From the NCBI GenBank assembly GCA_017792345.1, contig CP051228.1, forward strand, positions 4,680,148 to 4,744,147: DNA of 64,000 bases, read 5' to 3'. This stretch comes from Mesoflavibacter sp. (lineage in GTDB: Bacteria; Pseudomonadota; Alphaproteobacteria; UBA8366; Aestuariispiraceae). Numbering within the stretch: position 1 is the first letter of the stretch; every line of letters starts with the position of its first letter. The notes under the pieces were generated by a model, which made no database searches, was not told where the DNA came from, and worked only from the letters and a program-made list of their open reading frames with translations. A program made the position numbers and the translations under genes. This document shows, in pieces, positions 8,226 through 17,346 of the stretch.

Positions 8226-9761
8226 TCAGACTCCGCCGCCACCGACAACAACCTTGACCCGCCCGCCGGCCGGCAAAGCCTGTTGCGGCTTCAGATCGTT
8301 GATCACGCGGAACGCCGCCTGGCTGAACTTTCCTTCCGGAAAACCGGAGGACAAGGACGAAACCGTGTCGCCGGGCGAAATCGGCACGACGACAATCTGA
8401 TAGGGCTGGATGCGCGATGCCTCCGCGGCGCTGAGCAACCGGAAGGAATAGGTCGTCTCCCGAAACGGGACGCTGAGACCGGAAGTCTGGGCAGGGTCGG
8501 AAATGAAGCGGAAGCGGAACACCCGGTCGCCCTCGCCCTGAATGGCGACGGCGCGATAGTCCAAGCCGTTGATCCGGGTTGCCCCGGTGGCCGCCGGCCG
8601 GCCGTTGATGTCGATCCGGCCGGTATCGGTCATCGATACGCCCTTGCCCCATTCCTGCGTCAGATAAGTCAGGATGTCGCCCGATTTGCTGCGGTCCGCG
8701 TCGAAGACGATGGCAGCCTTCACATTGCTCTTCTGGGCCACGACTTCATTCGCGCCGTTCTGGATCGTGAAGCCCTCCGGCACCTCGAAGCGGAAACGCA
8801 TATCCGGATGAATGAAGACCGTGTCGCGCACAATGCCCTGTTTCGGGTCGTCGCCATACAGCATGCCGTTGATGTTCTGAAGATAGCGGTCGCGGTTCAC
8901 CACCTGACCCGCCGCCGCATACTCCGCCGCGATGGTTCTGGCCTGTTGGACGCGTTCGATCGTACGCGGGTGGGTCGCGTTGATGTTGCGCTCGTCCACG
9001 CTATCCGCCGGCAGGCCGCGCTTTTCCGCCTCGATTTGGGAATGATCGCGCATCGTGTCCAGAAAACCGACCATGGCTTCCGGATCATACCCCGCCTCCG
9101 ACATGTAACGCATACCCAGGCTGTCGGCTTCCAGTTCCTGCTCCCGCGAGAAGCTCTTCAGGACGGAATTGGCGATGCCGCTGCCCAATTGTCCGACCGC
9201 CTGTTGCCCGGTCAGAATGACCGCGCCCAGCAGAAGTCCCTGGGCCAACTGGGACTGGGCGATGCGCTGCGCCGTGTGGCGCGCGTTCACATGGCCGATC
9301 TCATGGGCAACGACGCCGGCCAGTTCCGCTTCGTTCGACGCCAGGGTGATCAGACCGCGCGAGACGTAACAATAGCCGCCCGGCAGAGCGAAGGCATTGA
9401 TGATCGGCGAATTGACGATGGTGAACTGGTACTTGAATTCCTGATACTCGGCATAGCGGGCCAGTTCTTCGCCGAGGCGTGAGACATAGGATTGAAGACG
9501 CGGATTCTCGTACTCTCCCCCAAAAGCCTCCACCAGTTTCGGATGCTGCTCCTGGCCGATCTTCCTGTCGTCTTCCAACGTACTGAACCCGGTCAACTGG
9601 CTCTGTCCGGTGGCGCGATTGGTGGTGACACAGCCGGACAATGCCGCCGCCGCCCCGCCCGCAAGGCCCAGTTTCAGCGCCGTGCGGCGGCTCGTATGGT
9701 GGCCGCAGCCAACCCCACACAAATGCGCAGTCCGTTTCGCGTCAGCAAACAGGTCCAACAT
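8226..9761 (-). CDS. M48 family metalloprotease, Tat-type lipoprotein (BepA/YfgC-like)
   Basis: Using the ATG at 9761 (AGGA about 5 bp upstream), the protein has 511 residues. It carries a twin-arginine signal, SRRTALKLGLAGGAAAALSGC, whose lipobox LSGC gives a lipidated Cys44. The zinc motif HEIGH lies at residues 153-157, and the third ligand is in ELEADSLGM. A C-terminal domain (about 290-511) ends in a SPGDTVSSLSSGF segment that resembles a LysM-like repeat. Relatives cut misassembled outer-membrane proteins. The gene is monocistronic and lies downstream of the tadA terminator and the AT-rich gap. An ATG at 9773 is the alternative start. Confidence 0.87.
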   Translation of the reverse strand: MLDLFADAKRTAHLCGVGCGHHTSRRTALKLGLAGGAAAALSGCVTTNRATGQSQLTGFSTLEDDRKIGQEQHPKLVEAFGGEYENPRLQSYVSRLGEELARYAEYQEFKYQFTIVNSPIINAFALPGGYCYVSRGLITLASNEAELAGVVAHEIGHVNARHTAQRIAQSQLAQGLLLGAVILTGQQAVGQLGSGIANSVLKSFSREQELEADSLGMRYMSEAGYDPEAMVGFLDTMRDHSQIEAEKRGLPADSVDERNINATHPRTIERVQQARTIAAEYAAAGQVVNRDRYLQNINGMLYGDDPKQGIVRDTVFIHPDMRFRFEVPEGFTIQNGANEVVAQKSNVKAAIVFDADRSKSGDILTYLTQEWGKGVSMTDTGRIDINGRPAATGATRINGLDYRAVAIQGEGDRVFRFRFISDPAQTSGLSVPFRETTYSFRLLSAAEASRIQPYQIVVVPISPGDTVSSLSSGFPEGKFSQAAFRVINDLKPQQALPAGGRVKVVVGGGGV

Positions 9762-10113
9762 GTCCGTCCTCATCCAATTGGCGTTCTATGGAACACTCCT
9801 GACTATAAAAGCCGTCGGCGCAAAAAAAACAGGACCTATCTCTGATTTTGCCATTTGCAGAACGAAACCGAATTCGCAAAACGAGTTGCATTTTGCAAAA
9901 ACATCTTGCGCGCAGCCCTGACCTCAGATGGGAAGGCCTAGGAGATAGAATTTTTTATCTCATTATTTATCAATCGCTTATAGGCATACCGAACTACTAT
10001 TTGGCTAAATTTCCGAACTGGCACGCTTCTTGGAAATATAGGGTTGCTTGGTGCGGACCATGTCACCCGATCGCAAGTCGCACCGTGCCAGGCACCATAC
10101 CGGTTTCGGCCGG
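9762..10113. other. AT-rich gene-free stretch upstream of the M48 protease
   Basis: No convincing gene is seen here. The sequence is much richer in A+T than its surroundings. It holds the palindrome TTTTGCAAAA at 9891-9900 among several TTGC/GCAAA words, an inverted repeat GAGATA/TATCTC at 9942-9961, and a sequence close to a sigma-54 promoter at 10019-10033. The promoter of the minus-strand protease should lie here. Short frames in this region have no family resemblance and no supporting ribosome-binding sites. Confidence 0.5.
10019..10033 (+). promoter_or_regulatory. possible sigma-54 (-24/-12) promoter-like sequence
   Basis: TGGCACG, four bases, then TTGG matches the sigma-54 consensus TGGCACG-N4-TTGC except for the last base, with the correct 12-bp spacing between the two conserved doublets. 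It reads to the right, but the next rightward gene is rluB, more than 700 bp away. It would therefore serve only a short untranslated transcript. It could be a chance match. Confidence 0.3.
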
Positions 10114-10176
10114 AAAAGAGATTCCCGGGCCTCTTGCCGACCCTCCCCACCCTCAGGCAAGAGGTCCGGGTCTCTT
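10114..10176 (-). terminator. Rho-independent terminator of tadA
   Basis: The arms 10116-10138 and 10156-10176 form a long, slightly imperfect stem (AAGAGA plus CCTCTTGCC on one side) around a 17-base loop. Read on the minus strand, it begins about 24 bp after the tadA stop and is followed by a short run of T. It separates tadA from the AT-rich gap. Confidence 0.65.
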
Positions 10177-10199
10177 ACTTTCGGACGCTGTTTGAAGCG

Positions 10200-10646
10200 T
10201 CACCGCAATTCCCGGAAAAAACGCTTCAGCAACGCAGCGGCCTCGGCCTCTCGCACGCCCCCGACGATTTCGGGCCGGTGATGGCAGGTATCGCGTTCGA
10301 ACACGCGGGCGCCATGTTCGACCCCACCGCCTTTCGGATCGTAGGCTCCGAATACGACGCGGCGCAGGCGCGCATGAGCGATTGCGGTGGCGCACATGCC
10401 GCAGGGCTCCAACGTGACATAGAGGTCGCAATCCGGCAGACGCGGCTCCCCCCGAACGGCGCAAGCCTGGCGGATGGCGAGCAGTTCGGCATGCCCGGTC
10501 GGATCGCAATCCGCCTCCACCCGATTGCCCGCGCGGGCCAGCACCTGCCCGGTCGCGGCCGCCACGATCACGGCGCCAACAGGCACCTCGCCGCGCGCCG
10601 CCGCGCTCTCGGCTTCCTCGAAGGCAATGTCCATCGGGTCCGGCAT
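10200..10646 (-). CDS. tadA: tRNA-specific adenosine-34 deaminase
   Basis: The 148-residue enzyme converts A34 to inosine in tRNA-Arg(ACG), which is essential for reading CGN codons. The cytidine/adenosine deaminase zinc site is intact: HAE at residues 52-54 and PCGMC at 81-85, with E54 as the proton shuttle. It is divergent from rluB, with a 110-bp gap that must carry both promoters. An alternative start at the internal MDIAFEEA methionine would shorten it by 4 residues. Confidence 0.94.
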   Translation of the reverse strand: MPDPMDIAFEEAESAAARGEVPVGAVIVAAATGQVLARAGNRVEADCDPTGHAELLAIRQACAVRGEPRLPDCDLYVTLEPCGMCATAIAHARLRRVVFGAYDPKGGGVEHGARVFERDTCHHRPEIVGGVREAEAAALLKRFFRELR

Positions 10647-10756
10647 GGCGCGATTCCGTTGGTTTACGTGTCCTTACGCGGCTTGCGGCAGCCCGCGCGC
10701 GGGTTTAAGCCTGGGGCCGACGATCATTTCTCTAGCAGGGCAAAGAGCACCGCGCC

Positions 10757-11884
10757 ATGACCGATAGCGACTCCCAACGTCTGGCCAAGCGGATCGCCCG
10801 CGCCGGGCTCTGTTCTCGCCGCGATGCCGAACGCTGGATCGAGGAAGGCCGCGTCGTCGTCAACGGCAGCAAGGTGACCTCCCCGGCGCTGAATGTCGGA
10901 CCGGAGGATGTGGTTCTGGTCGACGGAACGCCGCTGCCCGCGGAACAGGCCGCACGTCTGTGGAAATACAACAAGCCGACCGGCCTGGTGGTCACGGCGC
11001 GCGACGAGAAAGGCCGGCCGACGGTGTTCGACCGCCTGCCGCCGACCCTGCCCCGCGTCGTCAGCATCGGCCGACTGGATCTGAATTCCGAGGGACTGCT
11101 GCTGCTGACCAATGACGGGGATCTGGCGCGTAAGCTGGAATTGCCCGCCACCGGCTGGATTCGGCGCTATCGCGTGCGGGTTCATGGCCGGGTCGAGGCG
11201 GCGAAGCTGGAAAGCCTGGCCGGCGGCGTCACGATCGAAGGCATCCGTTACGGTGAAATCCGCGCGGACCTGGAACGCCAGCAGGGGGCAAACGCCTGGG
11301 TCGTCGTCTCCCTGACCGAAGGCAAGAACCGCGAAGTCCGCAAGGTCATGGAACATCTGGGCTATGTGGTGAACCGCCTGATCCGGGTCTCCTACGGTCC
11401 GTTTCATCTCGGCACCATGGCGCGCGGCGCGGTTGAGGAAGTTCCGGCCAAGATCATGCGCGATCTGATCGGCGGCGAGAGCCGGAAGAATCAGGGCAAT
11501 TGGGCGAAGGCCAAGCCGAAACAGAAATTCACGCCCCGGCGCAATGCGAAGGTCCGGACGGACGGCGAAGTCGAAACGACCTCCGGGCCTTCAAAATCAG
11601 GCCCCTCCAAATCCGGCCCGTCCAAATCAGGTTTCGCAAAGAAGGGCGTGGCCAAGAAGCGTTTCGCCAGTTCCTCCGACTACAAGGAACGCGACGGCGG
11701 GGCGGACACGGCCAAACAGGCAGCGGGGAAACATCCCGGCGGAAAGCGCCCGATGGGAAAGCGTCCTGCCGGGAAAGGACCGTCGGGAAAGGGGCCTACG
11801 GCAAAGGGGCCTACGGGAAAGGGACCGTCGGGAAAGGGACCGGGCGCGAAACGGGAGACGCCGAATGCGGATCGTCGCCGGTAG
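10757..11884 (+). CDS. rluB: 23S rRNA pseudouridine synthase, RluB-type, with basic repeat tail
   Basis: The 375-residue protein has an S4 RNA-binding domain at about residues 8-55 and an RsuA/RluB-type catalytic domain with the GRLD motif (D108 catalytic). The last 120 residues are a lysine-rich, low-complexity tail built from SGPSK and KGPSG/KGPTG five-residue repeats. This is longer than the usual RluB extension. Such tails probably help bind rRNA. The 3' end overlaps rsmD by 20 bp, so rluB-rsmD-bluB form a coupled unit. Confidence 0.92.
   Translation: MTDSDSQRLAKRIARAGLCSRRDAERWIEEGRVVVNGSKVTSPALNVGPEDVVLVDGTPLPAEQAARLWKYNKPTGLVVTARDEKGRPTVFDRLPPTLPRVVSIGRLDLNSEGLLLLTNDGDLARKLELPATGWIRRYRVRVHGRVEAAKLESLAGGVTIEGIRYGEIRADLERQQGANAWVVVSLTEGKNREVRKVMEHLGYVVNRLIRVSYGPFHLGTMARGAVEEVPAKIMRDLIGGESRKNQGNWAKAKPKQKFTPRRNAKVRTDGEVETTSGPSKSGPSKSGPSKSGFAKKGVAKKRFASSSDYKERDGGADTAKQAAGKHPGGKRPMGKRPAGKGPSGKGPTAKGPTGKGPSGKGPGAKRETPNADRRR
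11588..11852 (+). repeat. 15-bp coding minisatellites in the rluB tail
   Basis: Two stretches repeat with a 15-bp period and encode five-residue units: three SGPSK units around 11588-11637, and KGPSG/KGPTG-type units around 11726-11852 built on GGGAAAGGGRCC. The copies are near identical at DNA level, so unit number may change by replication slippage without a frameshift. Confidence 0.75.
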
Positions 11885-12422
11885 CCGCCGCGGCCTGACC
11901 CTGGAGGCGCCGGAAGGCCAAACGACGCGCCCGACATCCGACCGGGCGCGCGAAGCCCTGTTCAACATCCTGGCAGGCCCGAAATATCTGGCCCGGCTGC
12001 GCGACCGGCCGGTGGCGGATTTCTTCGCCGGCAGCGGCGCGGTCGGCCTGGAGGCCGTCAGCCGGGGGGCGGCGGCCTGCACCTTTCTGGAAACCGATCC
12101 GGCGGCGCTGCAGGTCCTGCGCCGGAATATCAGCCGTCTGAAGGACGCCGCCGCCACCTGCCGCGTGCTGGCCCGGGACGCATCCCGTCCGCCGAAAGCG
12201 AATGAAGCCTGCGGGCTGTTATTCTTCGACCCGCCCTATGACGCCGATGTGGCGATTACGGCACTGCTGGCCGCCATGGATGCCGGATGGCTGGCCGAAG
12301 ACGGGCTGGCGGTGATCCAGGTCCATCCCAAGCGCGATGTCGACGCGCCGGACGGGTTCGAAATTGCCGATGACCGGAAATACGGCGCGACGCGGTTCCT
12401 GTTTCTGGAACGGGCCCAATGA
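11865..12422 (+). CDS. rsmD: 16S rRNA (guanine966-N2)-methyltransferase
   Basis: The 185-residue protein starts at the ATG at 11865, inside the end of rluB. This start gives the family N-terminus MRIVAGSRRG followed by TRPTSDRAREALFNIL. The SAM-binding motif is DFFAGSGAVGLEAVSRGA, and the catalytic motif is DPPY at residues 122-125. RsmD methylates G966 of 16S rRNA in the assembled small subunit. The stop overlaps the bluB start (ATGA). Confidence 0.94.
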   Translation: MRIVAGSRRGLTLEAPEGQTTRPTSDRAREALFNILAGPKYLARLRDRPVADFFAGSGAVGLEAVSRGAAACTFLETDPAALQVLRRNISRLKDAAATCRVLARDASRPPKANEACGLLFFDPPYDADVAITALLAAMDAGWLAEDGLAVIQVHPKRDVDAPDGFEIADDRKYGATRFLFLERAQ

Positions 12423-13063
12423 CCGATCAAGCGCCCGATTTTGACGCGGCCTTCCGGGAGAAGCTGGCGCAATTGTTTGCCTGGCGCCGGGATGTCCGAC
12501 GCTTCCGCGAAGAACCGGTCGCGCCGGAAATACTGGAGCGCCTGCTGGCGGTCGCCGACCGCGCGCCCTCGGTCGGGCTCAGTCAGCCCTGGCGTTTCGT
12601 TCTGGTCGACGCTCCGGCGGCGCGCGCGGCGATCCGGGCATCGTTCGAAGCCTGCAACGCCGATGCGCTGCAAGGCTATGACGGCGACAAGGCGGCGCTC
12701 TATGCCGGCCTGAAACTGCAAGGCCTGGACGAGGCGCCGCATCAACTCGCCGTCTTCTGCGATCCCGACCCGGATCAAGGGTCGGGTTTGGGCCGTCGGA
12801 CCATGCCGGAAACCCTGGATTTCTCGGCGGTCGGCGCAATTCAGACCCTCTGGCTCGCCGCCCGTGCCGAGGGGATAGGGCTGGGCTGGGTGTCGATCCT
12901 GGACCCGGAAGTGCTGAATGGCGCCCTGGACGTCCCGGCCGAGTGGCGCTTCATCGCCTATCTGTGCATCGGCTATCCCGCGACGGTCAGCGACACGCCG
13001 GAGCTGGAAACCGCCGGATGGGAGACGAGAAGCCCGGTACGGGACCGCATTCTGCGCCGGTAA
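12419..13063 (+). CDS. bluB: 5,6-dimethylbenzimidazole synthase
   Basis: The 214-residue nitroreductase-fold protein has the BluB signature [12 protein letters not shown] and [17 protein letters not shown], with the later SILDPEVL and IAYLCIGYP blocks. BluB turns reduced FMN plus oxygen into dimethylbenzimidazole, the lower ligand of cobalamin. No other cobalamin genes are in the window. Its place between rsmD and mnmA, with a 4-bp overlap to rsmD, looks like incidental operon membership. Confidence 0.88.
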   Translation: MTDQAPDFDAAFREKLAQLFAWRRDVRRFREEPVAPEILERLLAVADRAPSVGLSQPWRFVLVDAPAARAAIRASFEACNADALQGYDGDKAALYAGLKLQGLDEAPHQLAVFCDPDPDQGSGLGRRTMPETLDFSAVGAIQTLWLAARAEGIGLGWVSILDPEVLNGALDVPAEWRFIAYLCIGYPATVSDTPELETAGWETRSPVRDRILRR

Positions 13064-13103
13064 TCCTTGCGCCGCCCGGGTGTTTTCCTATATCTCCCGG
13101 GCC

Positions 13104-14291
13104 ATGAGCGACGTTAAGACCAGCCTTTCCGATTTCGACCTGCCCGACATGGACGTGCCGGATGGCGCGCGCGTGGTCGTGGCCATGTCGGGTGGCGTGG
13201 ATTCATCGGTCACCGCCGCGCTGCTGAAGGAGCTGGGCTACGACGTCGTCGGCATCACGCTTCAGCTCTATGATCATGGCGCGGCGATCCAGCGCAAAGG
13301 CGCCTGCTGCGCCGGTCAGGACATCCACGACGCCCGCAATGTGGCCGAGCGGATCGGCATCCCGCATTACGTCCTGGACTATGAAACCGCCTTTCGCGAC
13401 GCGGTGATCGAGGATTTCGCCGACGCCTATGCGCGGGGTGAAACCCCCATTCCCTGCGTACGCTGCAATCAGACGGTCAAGTTCCGCGACCTTCTGGGCA
13501 CCGCCCGCGATCTGGGCGCGGAGGCTCTGGCGACCGGCCATTACATCCGCCGCCATCGCGCGCCGGAAGGCCGGGCCGAGCTGCACGCCGCAATCGACCC
13601 GTCGAAGGACCAGAGCTATTTCCTGTTCGCCACGACCCAGGCGCAGCTCGACTTCCTGCGCTTCCCGCTGGGCGGCTTGAACAAGACGCAGACCCGCGCG
13701 CTGGCCGAACGCTTCGACCTGCCCGTCGCGGCCAAGCCGGACAGTCAGGACATCTGCTTCGTCCCGGACGGCTCATACGCCCGCATTGTCGAAAAGCTGC
13801 GCCCCGACGCCGCCCGACCGGGCGAGATCGTCCATATGGACGGCAGCGTGCTGGGCCGCCATGACGGCGTGCTGAATTATACGATCGGCCAACGCAAAGG
13901 GCTGGGCATCGGCGGCCGCAAGGACGACACGGACCCGCTCTATGTCGTGCGCCTGGACCCGGAAGCCGCGCGCGTCGTCGTCGGCCCGCGGGAGGCCTTG
14001 GCCGTCGCCCGCCTGCGCCTGTCCGAGGTCAACTGGCTTGGCCCGGCCCGCCTGTCCGACGGACCGCAGCCGGTCCTGGTCAAGATCCGAAATACCATGG
14101 CCCCGGTCCCGGCCCGTGTCGAAGCGACGGCGTTGGGCGATGTGCAGGTCCTGTTCGACGATGCGCAACAGGGCGTATCCCCCGGCCAGGCCTGTGTCTT
14201 CTATGATCCGCAGGGCGGCGGCAGCCATGTGCTGGGCGGCGGCTGGATCCTGCGCGACGGCATGTGCGGCCCGGACGAACTGGCGGCTTGA
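13104..14291 (+). CDS. mnmA: tRNA-specific 2-thiouridylase
   Basis: The 395-residue enzyme inserts sulfur at U34 of tRNA-Lys, tRNA-Glu and tRNA-Gln. The ATP-pyrophosphatase loop SGGVDSS is at residues 29-35. The two catalytic cysteines lie in PCVRCN (C121) and DICFV (C218), and [12 protein letters not shown] is also present. The start at 13104 is 40 bp after bluB. The protein is longer at the N-terminus than E. coli MnmA, as is common in Alphaproteobacteria. Confidence 0.95.
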   Translation: MSDVKTSLSDFDLPDMDVPDGARVVVAMSGGVDSSVTAALLKELGYDVVGITLQLYDHGAAIQRKGACCAGQDIHDARNVAERIGIPHYVLDYETAFRDAVIEDFADAYARGETPIPCVRCNQTVKFRDLLGTARDLGAEALATGHYIRRHRAPEGRAELHAAIDPSKDQSYFLFATTQAQLDFLRFPLGGLNKTQTRALAERFDLPVAAKPDSQDICFVPDGSYARIVEKLRPDAARPGEIVHMDGSVLGRHDGVLNYTIGQRKGLGIGGRKDDTDPLYVVRLDPEAARVVVGPREALAVARLRLSEVNWLGPARLSDGPQPVLVKIRNTMAPVPARVEATALGDVQVLFDDAQQGVSPGQACVFYDPQGGGSHVLGGGWILRDGMCGPDELAA

Positions 14292-14301
14292 GGCATCACG
14301 C

Positions 14302-15084
14302 ATGCCGCTGCGGCTCTCCCCCCGGCTCCGCGCCGCCAGGTTCGGTCTATGTGCCTTGCTGCTGACGGCAGCGCTGTCGCAGCCGATCCATGCCCAGACC
14401 GCAGCCCCTGCGACCCAACCTGCTATCGGCGATGACGGGACCCTGTCGCTGCTCGCGGTTGAAAGCGGCGTGGCGGAGATCGGCCGGCTCCAAACCGTCT
14501 TCACGGATTACCTGAAGGAACGCCTGCCGGTCGCGATCGACACGCCGTCCCTGCCCGCCGGCCGCGTCCATGTGGTAATGCGACAGCCATTGCAGGTCTG
14601 CGCCGTCGGCCTGATCCGGCTGCCGCAGGTCGAAGCGGCCTATCACTGGGTCATGCCGATCATCCACTCCCGGATCGTGCGCTACGGGTCGGGAACGGTA
14701 TCCTCGACCCTGACCGATGGCCGGTATGGCGTGATGTTGGGCACGACGCTGGAACAATACGCGCGGCACGCCGGCGAGGACGTGATCGCCATCGCCGAGC
14801 GGGAAAGCATCTTCGAGATGCTGAAGCGCGGCCGCCTGCGCGGGGTCATCGACGTCGATATCGTGGTGGATTTCCGATTGGCGTCCGATCCCGATCTCGC
14901 CCTGACGGAAGAGGCGGTTCTGGCGAAGGTCTATGGCTGGCTGGCCTGTTCCAAGGCCGTCCCGGCGCCAACCCGGGACCGGATCGTGGCAATCGTCCGG
15001 AACGGCCTTCACGACGGCAGCCTGTATGAACGCCTGCCCAATCCGGAAATCCGGCGCTACATTCCCGTTCACCTGATCGACTAG
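14302..15084 (+). CDS. secreted periplasmic binding-protein-like protein, unknown substrate
   Basis: The 260-residue product starts 10 bp after mnmA and has a signal peptide (RLRAARFGLCALLLTAALSQPIHAQ). The mature part resembles a family-3 type solute-binding fold: MLGTTLEQYARHAGEDVIAIAERESIFEMLKRGRLRGVIDVDI is like the second lobe of such proteins. No permease is nearby. It may be a sensor or an unlinked binding protein. Identity is uncertain. Confidence 0.6.
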   Translation: MPLRLSPRLRAARFGLCALLLTAALSQPIHAQTAAPATQPAIGDDGTLSLLAVESGVAEIGRLQTVFTDYLKERLPVAIDTPSLPAGRVHVVMRQPLQVCAVGLIRLPQVEAAYHWVMPIIHSRIVRYGSGTVSSTLTDGRYGVMLGTTLEQYARHAGEDVIAIAERESIFEMLKRGRLRGVIDVDIVVDFRLASDPDLALTEEAVLAKVYGWLACSKAVPAPTRDRIVAIVRNGLHDGSLYERLPNPEIRRYIPVHLID

Positions 15085-15270
15085 GCCCGAGCGTCAGGCG
15101 GCCTTCTTCCGGCCGGTCTGGTTTTCACAGGTCGATTCCGCGCTGTTCTTCTGTCAAAGCCGCCTTGCTGCCGCCCGGCTCAGGGGACCGTCCCCCACTC
15201 CTCAGATGTCGGAACTTCCGATACCGTCGGACGATACGGTTCCAGACGAAATTTTGCGCGTTAGACCCGC

Positions 15271-15299
15271 TTGACAGCCCGCCGCGCACTTTATAGATA
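15271..15299 (+). promoter_or_regulatory. sigma-70-like promoter of tRNA-Met
   Basis: A perfect TTGACA box at 15271-15276 is followed by TATAGA/TAGATA at 15292-15299, with 15-17 bp spacing. Transcription would start near 15306, about 70 bp before the tRNA. The same kind of TTGACA box precedes tRNA-Val. Confidence 0.55.
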
Positions 15300-15374
15300 A
15301 GCGCACCTCGTCGAACGGAACTCCGGCCCTGCCGGAAAGCCGGAAGGCGGGGTACGATGCACGCAAGGCATCAC

Positions 15375-15451
15375 GGCGGATTAGCTCAGTTGGTTAGAGC
15401 GGTGGAATCATAATCCATGTGTCCGGGGTTCGAGTCCCTGATCCGCCACCA
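15375..15451 (+). tRNA. tRNA-Met (CAU), elongator type
   Basis: The cloverleaf is complete: acceptor GGCGGAT pairs with ATCCGCC, the D-loop contains AGCTCAGTTGGTTAGAGC, the anticodon loop is ATCATAA with CAU, and the T-loop is GGTTCGAGTCC. CCA is encoded. There is no A1-U72-type mismatch and no three-GC initiator anticodon stem, so it is not the initiator. tRNA-Ile2, which also has CAU before lysidine modification, is a less likely alternative. Confidence 0.9.
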
Positions 15452-15616
15452 TCCTCCCTTCCATTGACGGCGTCCTTTGCAGATCACCCTCGCAGGTCTG
15501 GTCGCGGGTACCTTGACGCGTCTGTTTAGAGGCTCGCCTCCGGTAGCAAATCTCCTTAGTCTCGGCCGGCGACCGGGGACGCTACCCTGGCTATTTGGCA
15601 ACGATTGGGGGGTGAC

Positions 15617-16486
15617 ATGGGGATCGTGACGGATGTGGTGCTGCCGCTGGCCTTGGCGTTCATCATGTTTTCCTTGGGGCTGGGGCTGACCGTCGCGGAT
15701 TTCGCGCGGGTTGCGAAAGCGCCGCGGGACTTCCTGATCGGCGCGTCGTGCCAGATCTTGCTACTGCCCCTTGTCGCTTTCGGGCTGCTGAGCCTTTGGC
15801 CGTCTTCCGCCGAGCTGGCCCCCGAACTGGCCCTGGGGGTGATGATCATCGCCGCGGCGCCGGGCGGCGTGACGTCGAACATCCTGACGGCCTTCGCCAA
15901 GGGCGATGTCGCGCTGTCGATCTCCCTGACGGCGGTGATCAGCCTTCTGTCGGTGGTGACCATCCCGTTCATCGTCGTCTTCTCGTACGGGCATATCGTC
16001 GGCGGCGATGCCGGTCCGGTTTCGGTCACCAGTACCGCAATCGGCGTTTTCGTCATTGTCACGGTCCCGGTTCTGATCGGCCTTTTGACCCGACACCTTG
16101 CGGAAGGCTTCGCCCGGCGCGCGGAACCCTTGACCCATAAGGCGTCCGCCGTGCTGTTCGCGCTGGTGCTGCTGGGCGCGATTCTTCAGGAACGGGCCAA
16201 TATCGTCGACTATTTCGCCCAGGCCGGGCTGGTGACGCTGGCGCTCAACGTCGTGATGATGGCTCTGGCATATGGGATTGCGCGGCTTCTCGCCTCCGGT
16301 CCGCCGCAGGCCATTGCGATCTCAATCGAATGCGGGTTGCAGAACGGCACCCTGGCCATCGCCGTGGCGACGCTTTTGTTCGGCGGCGGCCTGGCGACGG
16401 TGCCGGCCGCGACCTACAGCCTGATCATGTTCGCAACCGCGCTGATCTTCATCGCCTATCTGCGGCGCACGCACGCCAAGCCTTAG
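15617..16486 (+). CDS. bile acid:sodium symporter family protein
   Basis: The 289-residue membrane protein starts at the ATG at 15617, with a GGGGGGTG ribosome site just upstream. It has about nine or ten hydrophobic helices and the BASS-family segments MFSLGLGLTVADF, APGGVTSNILTAFAKGDVALS (sodium site) and ECGLQNGTLAIAVA. BASS carriers take up organic anions such as bile acids, pantoate or keto acids with sodium. The bacterial substrate cannot be assigned. It is convergent with the GNAT gene, with 5 bp between stops. Confidence 0.9.
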   Translation: MGIVTDVVLPLALAFIMFSLGLGLTVADFARVAKAPRDFLIGASCQILLLPLVAFGLLSLWPSSAELAPELALGVMIIAAAPGGVTSNILTAFAKGDVALSISLTAVISLLSVVTIPFIVVFSYGHIVGGDAGPVSVTSTAIGVFVIVTVPVLIGLLTRHLAEGFARRAEPLTHKASAVLFALVLLGAILQERANIVDYFAQAGLVTLALNVVMMALAYGIARLLASGPPQAIAISIECGLQNGTLAIAVATLLFGGGLATVPAATYSLIMFATALIFIAYLRRTHAKP

Positions 16487-16491
16487 TCCGG

Positions 16492-17346
16492 TCAGCCCAG
16501 GGCCTGACTGACAAGCGCGAAGCTGCGCAGGTCGCCCCCGGGCGGGCGGTGGGGCGGGCGGTGGTCCGGGCGGTGCCCCCCTCGACGCATCGCGACGCCC
16601 CCGCCCGCATGCGTCAGCCCGTGCGCCTCCAGCCAATCCGAGAGGCCGGTATCGGCGGTCGTATCGAGGCGCAGGAAGTGTCCCTGACTTTCCCTCAGCA
16701 CAAAGCCGATCAGATCCCGCGCCTGCGCATCCGTCCTGGCCACGACAGGTCCGATCACCCAGCCCCGGCCGAACGGGCGCAGGACCGCGAACCCGGCCGT
16801 TTCACCGTCTTGGCGGAGCACCGCGAAGCGCGCGACGCCGGACAGCGCCTCAAACAGGTCCCGCCGATCCGCCGCGAAAGCGGCAAGGTCCAGCCCGGCG
16901 CAGATCCGCCAACCATCGTCCCCCGCCCAGGTCACGTGCTCCGTCGGCGGAACCTGCGGCGCGCGGCCAATCCCCTGATGCTGACGCACCGCTTGCCCGG
17001 CGACGAAGCCCAGCTGCTCATATAGCGGCAGTCCATCCTCGGTCGCGACCAACCGGCATTCCCGGTCCCCCGCGAGGTCCAGTGCCGCCGCTGTCAGGCG
17101 CCGTCCCAGACCGCGACCGCGCCAGGCCGCATCGACGATGACGAGATTGATCGCCGCGCAAGTCTCACCGAACGGCGTCATGAACGCCGTCCCGACCAGA
17201 CGCCCATCGGCAACGGCCGCCACGCCGACACTGATGCCGGTGTTCAGTTCCCAATCCTCACGGCGGTGCGGCCAGCCGACGGCCTGAGACAACAGCACCG
17301 CCTCATCCAGCTGATCGGATCGAAAGCGGGTCAACTCAATCGACAC
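16492..17346 (-). CDS. GNAT N-acetyltransferase with second GNAT-like C-terminal domain
   Basis: The frame is open much further upstream. The GTG at 17346 is chosen because AGGA lies about 9 bp before it and homology-like sequence starts there (VSIELTRFRSDQLDEAV). The product has 284 residues. The acetyl-CoA loop is IVDAAWRGRGLGRRLTAAAL. A C-terminal part (FAVLRPFGRGWVIGPVVARTDAQARDLIGFVL) fits the Acetyltransf_18 type. A histidine/proline-rich tail (RRGGHRPDHRPPHRPPGG) is unusual. Substrate unknown. Confidence 0.8.
   Translation of the reverse strand: MSIELTRFRSDQLDEAVLLSQAVGWPHRREDWELNTGISVGVAAVADGRLVGTAFMTPFGETCAAINLVIVDAAWRGRGLGRRLTAAALDLAGDRECRLVATEDGLPLYEQLGFVAGQAVRQHQGIGRAPQVPPTEHVTWAGDDGWRICAGLDLAAFAADRRDLFEALSGVARFAVLRQDGETAGFAVLRPFGRGWVIGPVVARTDAQARDLIGFVLRESQGHFLRLDTTADTGLSDWLEAHGLTHAGGGVAMRRGGHRPDHRPPHRPPGGDLRSFALVSQALG

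Noticed and set aside
9848-10195. Short frames of 115 and 70 residues in the AT-rich gap
   Set aside because: No ribosome site, no hydrophobic or domain pattern, and they run through a terminator hairpin.
15375-15451. tRNA-Ile2 (CAU) instead of elongator tRNA-Met
   Set aside because: The body and T-arm resemble alphaproteobacterial elongator tRNA-Met genes; tRNA-Ile2 cannot be fully excluded without a covariance-model score.
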